The position numbers were made by a program, and so were the translations under genes. DNA of 39,402 nucleotides. Origin: an uncultured Clostridia bacterium (lineage in GTDB: Bacteria > Bacillota > Clostridia > Lutisporales > Lutisporaceae). Under the pieces are notes generated by a model, which saw only the letters and a list, made by a program, of their open reading frames with translations, was not told the origin of the DNA and ran no database searches. The stretch covers positions 1-39,402 of the forward strand of contig CALGKJ010000046.1 of NCBI GenBank assembly GCA_937930535.1. Direction: 5' to 3'. This document shows, one piece after another, positions 20,701 to 29,700 of the stretch. Every line of letters starts with the position of its first letter. The stretch's first letter is position 1.

Positions 20701-23700
20701 CCCAATTGAAATAGCTGGTATTAAACAGGCCTTCAGAAGATTTACAGATAAAAAGCAGTTCTGTGCAATAGGCTCAGTAAAGACTAATATTGGACATTTA
20801 TTTGAAACAGCAGGTATTGCCAGTCTTATAAAGGCTACACTGGCATTGAAAAACAGAGAGCTGCCTCCAAGCCTGAACTTTACTAAGCCAAACAGCGAGA
20901 TCGACTTTGAGGACTCGCCGGTTTATGTTGTTGACAAGCTGACAGAATGGGAAGCTGATAATTCCCCAAGAAGATGCGGTATCAGTGCTTTTGGCTTCAG
21001 CGGAACAAACTGTCATGTGATTTTGGAGGAAGCACCAGAAATAGTTAGAACAAATACAGCTGAAAACAATGCTCCTCTGGTATTTACTTTATCAGCAAGA
21101 AGTGAAAAAGGACTTAAAAAGCTAATAAACAGCTATAAGAGCTTTGTAGAAAACAGCTTTGACTTTAAAGACGTTTGCTACACAGTAAACACAGGCAGAG
21201 GACACTATAATTATAGAATAGCTGCAATAGTTAATAACAACGAAGAGTTTAAGTCTCTAATAGACTCATTGCACAGCGATAACATAGAAGTGCTGCAATC
21301 CTCAAGCTTGTATTACGGTCAGCACAAGATTATCAATGAAGCAAAAGAATCTCAGCAGTCAGGAGAGCTTTTAGAGTCGGATAAGGCAGCTTTAACAAAG
21401 GAAGCAAACAAAAAACTTAAAAAATACATTAAATCAGGCGAGACAGACAAACAACTTTTAGAAGAGCTTTGCCAGATGTATGTAAAGGGTGCTGAAATCA
21501 GTTGGGATCTTCTATATAAAGACAAGGAACATGCAAGAGTAAGTCTTCCCTTATGCCCTCTTGAAAGAGAAAGATGCTGGATTGACATTCCGGGTGCTGA
21601 AGGCGAAGACCAATCAAATATCTGCTATACTCTAGGCTTTAAGAAGGAAGAACTTCAAAATAAGACTGAGGTATGCAGTGATGGAAATATAATTGTATTT
21701 AAGGATTCCACCCAAAAGTCAGATAAGCTGATAGAAAAGCTGAAAAAGGACGGAAGAAGCGTTATAGAGGTTAAATGCAGTGCCGGCTATGAACAGATAG
21801 CTGCTGAACGATATACAATAGGAGACAGTGAAGCAGACTATGTCAGATTATTTGAAGAACTGAAAAACAGTACTATTACAGATATAATCCATATGGCTAC
21901 ATTAAGTGATAGAGAGATCCAAAGCATAGAACAGCTTGAATACAATCAAAGAAATGGTGCATACAGCTTATTCTATTTGACTAGAGCACTATTTGCAAAC
22001 AATATAAAGGATAAAATAAATCTTTTAATAGTATCAGACTATGTAAACAGCGTAAGTGGAAAAGAAGAATGTATAAAGCCGGAAAATGCCCCTATGTTTG
22101 CATTAGGTAAGGCAGTTGAAAGAGAATATCCAAGTCTCAAAATACGCTGCATGGACATAGATGTACATACAACAATTGAGGATATGTATGCAGGCTTTAA
22201 GTATCAGCAGGAGTATAGGGCTTCTTACAGAAACGGCGATAGATACGTTGAAGAATTCACAGTTGTTGATGTTGAAGATGCAAGGGAGCAAAAAGTAGAG
22301 ATTAAGGAAAATGGCGTATATGTAATTACAGGCGGTATGGGAGGCATTGGCTTTGAGGTAGCCAAATACCTGACAGAAAGAAATAAAGTCATACTAGGCT
22401 TGATTAACCGCTCAAAAATGCCCGAACGCAGTCAATGGCAACAGATACTAAGCAAGAAACAAGACAAAAAGACCATAAAAAATATAAAAGCCATACAGGA
22501 AATAGAAGCAAAGGGTTCGGTAGTAGAGTGCATGAGTGCTGATGCATCAAATCAGGAGGAAATGGGATCAGCAATAAAGGCTCTGAGAGAAAAATACGGA
22601 AAAATAAATGGCGTAATACATGGTGCAGGAATAGCGGGGGACGGATACATAGCAAGAAAGGACGAAGCAATATTCAGCGGAGTATTAAGACCTAAGATAC
22701 TAGGCACATGGATACTTGATCAGCTTACAAAAGAAGATACTCTTGACTTCTTTGTAATGTTCTCATCAGTAGCAACAGTCCTTACGGTACATGGACAGGG
22801 TGATTATGCAGCGGCCAACTCCTATATGGATTCCTATGCTGAGTATAGAAGAAAACAAGGCAAGAAGACCCTTTCGATAAATTGGGTTCCGTGGAAGGAA
22901 ATTGGTATGGCGGTCAACCACGGCGTAAACTCTGATACAGTATTCAAAGCCATATATACAGATAAAGCTATGACTGCCTTTGACGAGGTTCTTAATAAAG
23001 ATATAAACAGAGTACTTATAGGTCAGTTAAACTTTGAAAGCAAAATGGTTTATATGCTTGAAAGATTCCCATTTAAGCTGTCCAGCAGAGTAAAGCATGA
23101 TTTGGAAATGTGTAAAAAGAAGCTGGAGACAGAAGAAAAATCTACAGAAACCGAAAAGAAAATAATTCAGGCATGTAAAGAAGTGCTGGGAGTTAAGGAT
23201 ATAGATGTAGATATAAGCTTCTTTGATTTAGGAGCAGACTCTATTGCCCTTACCAGATTGAATGAAAAGCTTGAAAAGCTTTTCCCGGGCAAGGTAAGTG
23301 TATCAAAGATATTCGGACATCCTACAATAGCAAAACTGGCAGAGCATATAGACCAGCAGGGCGGTGAAAAGCTTACTGCTGTTGGAAAACAGGAGCGCAG
23401 TGATGAAAAATCCGGTGTAGTTGCAATTATAGGTATGGCAGCTAGACTGCCGGGAGCAAAGAATTTCAACGAGCTATGGAAGCTGGTAAGAGAAGGAAGA
23501 GACGAAATAAGACCATTCCCTGTAAGCAGAAGGAAGGATGTTGAAAACTACCTGGTATATAAAGGTATGGATAAGCATCAGATAAAGTATATTGATGGAG
23601 GCTATCTTGACGAAATTGATAAATTTGACTACAAGTTCTTCCGTATAACTCCAAAAGAAGCAAGCTTAATGGATCCAAACCAAAGAGTATTCCTTGAAAC

Positions 23701-26700
23701 AGCATTAACCGCAATAGAAGACGCTGGTTATGGCGGCAAAAAAATAGTTGGAAGCAATACAGGGATATATGTTGGTTATGGAATGAATCCCAAGGATAAT
23801 TACGCAAGAATGATGGGAGATACACAAGAAGAGATACCATCTGTTTCAATACCAGGCAATTTACCGGCAATAATACCAAGCAGAATTTCGTATATTCTGG
23901 ATTTAAAAGGACCAAGCATACTATTGGATACAGCATGCTCCTCCTCCTTGTTATCAGTACATCTGGCATGTAAAGCTTTAAAAGAAGGCGAATGTGATAT
24001 GGCAATAGCTGGAGGAATCAAGCTGAATCTGCTTCCAGTAGAAAGTGATATGGAGCTTGGAATTGAATCCTCTGACAGCAGAGCAAGAACCTTCGATGAC
24101 AGCTCAGATGGTACTGGAGCTGGCGAAGGTGCTGGCGCAGTTATATTAAAGCCCTTGGATAAGGCAATAGCTGATGGCGATAATATATATGCAGTAATAA
24201 AGGGAAGTGCATTAAATCAGGATGGATTCTCAGTAGGCATAACAGCACCGAATGCATCGGCACAAACCGAGGTATTGCTGAACGCCTGGAAGGATGCCGG
24301 TATAAATCCAGAAACAATTGCATACATTGAAGCCCATGGAACAGGAACAAAATTAGGAGATCCTATAGAAATAGAAGGACTTACAGAAGCTTTCAGAAAA
24401 TATACAGACAAAAAACAGTTCTGCGCAATAGCTTCAGTTAAGACAAATATAGGTCACCTTTATGAAGCAGCTGGTGTTACCAGTCTGATAAAAGCAGCAC
24501 TATCCTTGAAAAACAAAGAGCTTGTACCATCCCTGCATTTTAAGAAGCCCAATCATCGAATAAGCTTCGAGGAATCACCAGTATATGTAAACACAGAGCT
24601 AAAGAGCTGGGAAGCTGGTGATATACCAAGAAGATGCGGCGTTAGTGCCTTTGGATTAAGCGGAACAAACTGTCATATGATTTTAGAGGAAGCTCAGCTT
24701 GAGGAAGCTATGTCTATAGAAGGCAGAGCGAATCAGCCGCAGATACTTACACTTTCTGCAAAGAGTGAGGAGGCGTTGCAGACTCTTGTCAGAAGCTATT
24801 ATGAGTCACTGACTGAAAATGTAAGTATTTCGGATATCTGCTATACTGCAAATACTGGAAGAGGACACTATGAGCACAGGCTTGCTATATTAACAAATGG
24901 TATACAGGATTTAAGAGATGCATTTAAGCAGCTAAGCTCAATGCAGTTATCTGATTGTAATTCAGAAAATATACTTTATGGAAAGTATAAGATAATATCT
25001 GATGAAAAAGATGCAAAAGCTGGTGAGCTTACAAAAGAAAATATAAAAGAGCTTGCCAAGCTGGCAGATATAAAAATAAGTGGGTTTATTGAATCCGGTA
25101 AAACAGATATTGAAGTTTTAAAGGAAATTGCTGAGCTATATGTAAAAGGTGCTGATATTAACTGGGATGAGCTTTATGGCTCTGAAAAGCTAAAGAAAGC
25201 AAGCTTGCCTACCTACCCCTTTGAAAGAACTCGCTGCTGGCTGGATATACCTGGAGCGGAAAGCAGTGCTGATGAAAGCATGTACTACACTATAGGCTTT
25301 AGAAAAGAGAAGCTGCAAAAGGAAACAGAAATATGCGGCAATAAAAGCGTAGCCGTATTTAGAGGTACTACAAGCATGACTGATGCTTTAATAGAAAAAT
25401 TAAAGCAGGAAGGTCGAAATGTTATAGAAATACAACTGGGAGCGGCTTATGAAAAATCAAGTGAAGAAAGCTATGTAGTGGGTGATGCAGAAGCAGACTT
25501 TGTAAGACTGTTTGAAGATCTAAAAAACAAAGCAGTAACAGACATAATCCATATGGCTACCCTGAGAGATAGTAATATAGATAGTATAGAACAGCTTGAA
25601 AAAACTCAAAGGAGCGGAATATACAGCCTTTACTATTTAACAAGAGCATTACATACAAACAATATAAAGGACAAAATAGGCTTAATGCTGATATCCGATT
25701 ATGCAAATCAAATAAGCGGAGAAGAAGAGCAGTTAAAGCCTGAGAATGTACCATTGCTTACTATGGGAAAAGCTGTAGAAAAAGAGTACCCAAGCTTGCA
25801 TATACGAAGCATGGATATAGATATGCATACAACGGTGGAAGAACTTTATGAAGGCTTCAAATGGCAGATTGAATACAGAAGTGCCTATAGAAATGGCAGC
25901 AGATATATTGAAGAATTCAGAACTGTTGATGTACAAGGTGCAAAAGACGATAAAATTGAAATAAAGGAAAAGGGAGTATATGTAATCACAGGCGGCACAG
26001 GCGGTATAGGCTTTGAAGTAGCTAAATATCTGGCAGAAAGAAATAATGTAGTATTAGGCTTGGTTAATCGTTCGGGTATGCCGGATAGAAGCCAATGGCA
26101 GCAAATATTAAGAAATGAACAAGACAAAAAAGCTTGTGAAAGAATACGAGCAATACAAGCAATAGAAGCTAAGGGCTCTATAGTTGAGTGTCTAAGTGCT
26201 GATGCCTCAAACCATGAGGAAATGAGAGCCGCTGTAAGCTTTATGAGAGAAAAATATGGAAGAATAGATGGCGTAGTTCACGGCGCAGGTGTTGCAGGGG
26301 ATGGCTACATTGTAAGAAAGGACGAAAAAATCTTTAGCGGAGTAGTTAAGCCTAAGATACTGGGAACTTGGATACTTGATAATATAACAAAGGAAGATAA
26401 GCTTGATTTCTTTGTGATGTTCTCATCAGTTGCAACAGTACTTGTAGTCAATGGACAATGTGATTATGCTTCTGGAAACTCCTATATGGATGCCTTTGCA
26501 GAATACAGAAAAAATCAAGGTAAAAAGACTGTGACTATTAACTGGGTATCATGGAAAGAAACTGGTATGGCAGTTAATCATGGTGTAAACACTGATACTG
26601 TATTCAAAGTAATTGCTACAGATATGGCAATGAACGCCTTTGATGAGATTCTTAATAAGGATATCAACAGAGTACTTGTAGGACAGTTGAACTTTGAAAG

Positions 26701-29700
26701 CAAAATGGTATACATGCTTGAAAAATTCCCATTCAAGCTTTCAAATAAAGTAAAGCATGATTTGGATTCGTGCAAGAAAAAGCTTGAAACAGAAGAAAAA
26801 TCATCAGAAACTCAAAAGAAAATTATCCAGGCATGCAGAGAGGTGCTGGGAATAAATGATATAGATGTAGATGCAAGCTTCTTTGATATGGGAGCGGATT
26901 CTATTATGCTTACTCAGCTTAATGAGAAGCTGGATAAGCTGTTCCCCGGCAAGGTAACAGTAGCAAAAATATTCGGAAATCCTACTATTACAAAGCTGGC
27001 TGAATATATAGATCAACAGACAGACAGAAAAACAATAAGCTTTAAAGAGCAAAAGCGTGATAACACACAAATAACAGATATTGCTGTTATCGGTATGGCG
27101 GCTAGAATGCCAAGTGCAGATAATGTAGAAACACTATGGGAAAATGTGAGAAGCGGAAAAGATCTTATAAAGCCATTCCCTGCAAACAGGAAAAAAGATG
27201 CAGACAATTATATTAGATTTGCAGGAATTGACGAAAGCAAGCTAAAGTATATTGAAGGCGGTTATCTTGATGAAATAGATAAGTTTGACTACAAGTTCTT
27301 CCGAATGAGTCCAAAGGAAGCAAGCTTAATGGATCCAAACCAAAGAATGTTCTTGGAAACAGTATGGACAGCTATAGAAGATGCAGGCTATGGCGGTCAA
27401 AGGCTTGTGGGAAGCAATACTGGAATCTATGTAGGCTTTGGAAGTGACTTTAGAGATACATATGGAAGAATGGTAGCTAAGGTGGAACCACAATCCATGT
27501 CCATGTCAGTAGCCGGAAATATACCTTGTATTATTCCAAGCAGGGTATCATACTTGCTGGATCTGAAAGGACCAAGCTTGGTAGTTGATACTGCGTGTTC
27601 ATCTTCGCTATTGTCGGTGCATCTGGCATGTAAGGCTATCAAAAACGGCGAATGCGATATGGCTATTGCTGGAGGTGCAAAGATAAACATGCTTCCAGTA
27701 GACGGAGATTTAAAGTTAGGTATAGAATCCTCAGATTACCGTACAAGGACCTTTGATGACAGCTCAGACGGTACCGGTATCGGAGAAGGTGTTGCGGCAG
27801 TTATATTAAAGCCCCTTGATAAAGCAATTGCTGATGGGGACAACATATATGCAGTAATAAAAGGAAGTGCCATAAATCAAGATGGTAACTCGGCAGGTAT
27901 AACCGCTCCAAATGCTTCAGCCCAGACAGACGTTATAATAAGTGCCTGGAAGGATGCGGGAGTAGACCCTGAAACTATTTCTTACATAGAAGCTCACGGA
28001 ACAGGGACTAAGCTTGGTGATCCAATTGAAATTGAAGCACTTACAGAAGCTTTCAGAAGATATACAGATAGAAAGCAGTTCTGTGCAATAAGCTCTGTAA
28101 AGACTAATATAGGACACCTATTTGAGGGAGCAGGTATTGTCGGTTTAATTAAAGCAGTTATGTCCATAAAGCATAAAGAACTGACACCAACAGTACACTT
28201 TAAAAAGCCTAACCATAGAATAAACTTTGAAGACTCACCGATGTATGTAAATACAGAGTTAAAGACTTGGGATACTGGTAATATGCCTATAAGGTGCGGA
28301 GTAAGTGCTTTTGGCTTTAGCGGAACCAATTGTCATTTAATTTTGGAACAGCCTCCAGTTTTGGAACAGCCTCCAGTTAACGAGGATAAATTTGCAGAAG
28401 AAAAACAAAATATGCCTCAAATACTAACACTCTCGGCAAAAAGTGAAGAATCTTTAAAAAATCTTATAAAAAGTTACAGACAATTACTAAAAAATAAAGT
28501 AAATATAATGAATGTATGCTATACTACAAATGTGGGCAGAGGTCATTATGAGCATAGACTTGCTTTTGTAATAAATAGTAAGAAAGAGCTTGAAACTGGA
28601 ATAGAAAGTATAAATATAACACAACTTTTTGATAACCACGCTGACAATATATTGTATGGAAGGCACAAGGTGGTTCTTGATGGAAGGGATGTAAAAGCTG
28701 GGGAAATTACCAAGGAAAATATCAGAGAGTTAAGCAAGAACTCAGAAGCAAAAATCGATAAATTCCTAGAATCAGGAAAATCAGATAACATACTTCTGAA
28801 GGAAATTGCAGAACTATATGTAAAAGGTGCTGATATTAACTGGGATAAGCTATACGGTAAAGAGAATCTTAAGAAAATCAGCCTCCCAACCTATCCATTC
28901 GAAAAAGTGCGCTGCTGGCTGGATATACCGGGTGCCAATAACGAGGAAGACACAAGCCTATATTATATTCTCGGCTTTAAAAAAGAGGAACTGGAAAAGA
29001 AAGCTGAGGTCTGCGGTAATGGTAATGTGGTCATATTTAGAAATTCCTTCTATAAGTCTGACAAGCTGATAGAAAAACTCAAGCAAGAAGGACGAAATGT
29101 CATAAGTGTTAATTACGGTGAAGGCTTTGAGAAAATAAGTTTAGAAGATTATATAGTAGGCGACAGCGAGACGGATTATATAAAACTATTCAAGGAACTA
29201 AAAACAAGTGCTGTAACAGACATAATCCATATGTCTACCCTAGGAAGTACGGAAATTAAGAATATTGAGCAGCTTGAAAAGGTTCAAAGAAGCGGATTAT
29301 ATAGCCTTTACTACTTAACAAGAGCATTGTATAAGAACGATATAAAGAGCAATATAGGACTAATGCTCGTATCTGATTATGTAAACAACATAGTTGGAGA
29401 AGATGAACTGATTAAACCTGAAAATGCACCTATGTTTGCGCTTGGCAAGGCGGTGGAAAGAGAATATCCGACTCTTCGTATACGTTGTATGGATATAGAT
29501 TCTCAAACAACAGAAGAAGAGCTATATGATGGATTCAGATGGCAGCAGGAGTATAGAACAGCTTATAGAAAGGGCAGCCGATATGTAGAAGAATTCAGAG
29601 CTGCCGATGTGATGGGTGCAAAAGAGCAAAAAACAGAAATAAAGGAAAATGGAGTATATATAATAACGGGTGGTACGGGAGGACTAGGCTTTGAGGTAGC

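Noticed and set aside
21050-21600. Possible acyltransferase or dehydratase between KS and KR in the PKS modules
   Set aside because: No GHSxG, no AT substrate motif and no HxxxGxxxxP are seen; the stretch matches the KS-flanking linker of trans-AT synthases.
23466-24005. 179-residue minus-strand reading frame, and other minus-strand frames such as 6274-6753 and 10447-10926
   Set aside because: They lie wholly inside conserved synthase domains on the + strand, show no family features, and their composition is that of antisense to AT-rich coding sequence.
28827-29069. 80-residue plus-strand frame inside the PKS gene
   Set aside because: It overlaps the PKS linker between KS3 and KR3 in another frame, with no recognizable protein and no need for a frameshift, as the main frame is intact.
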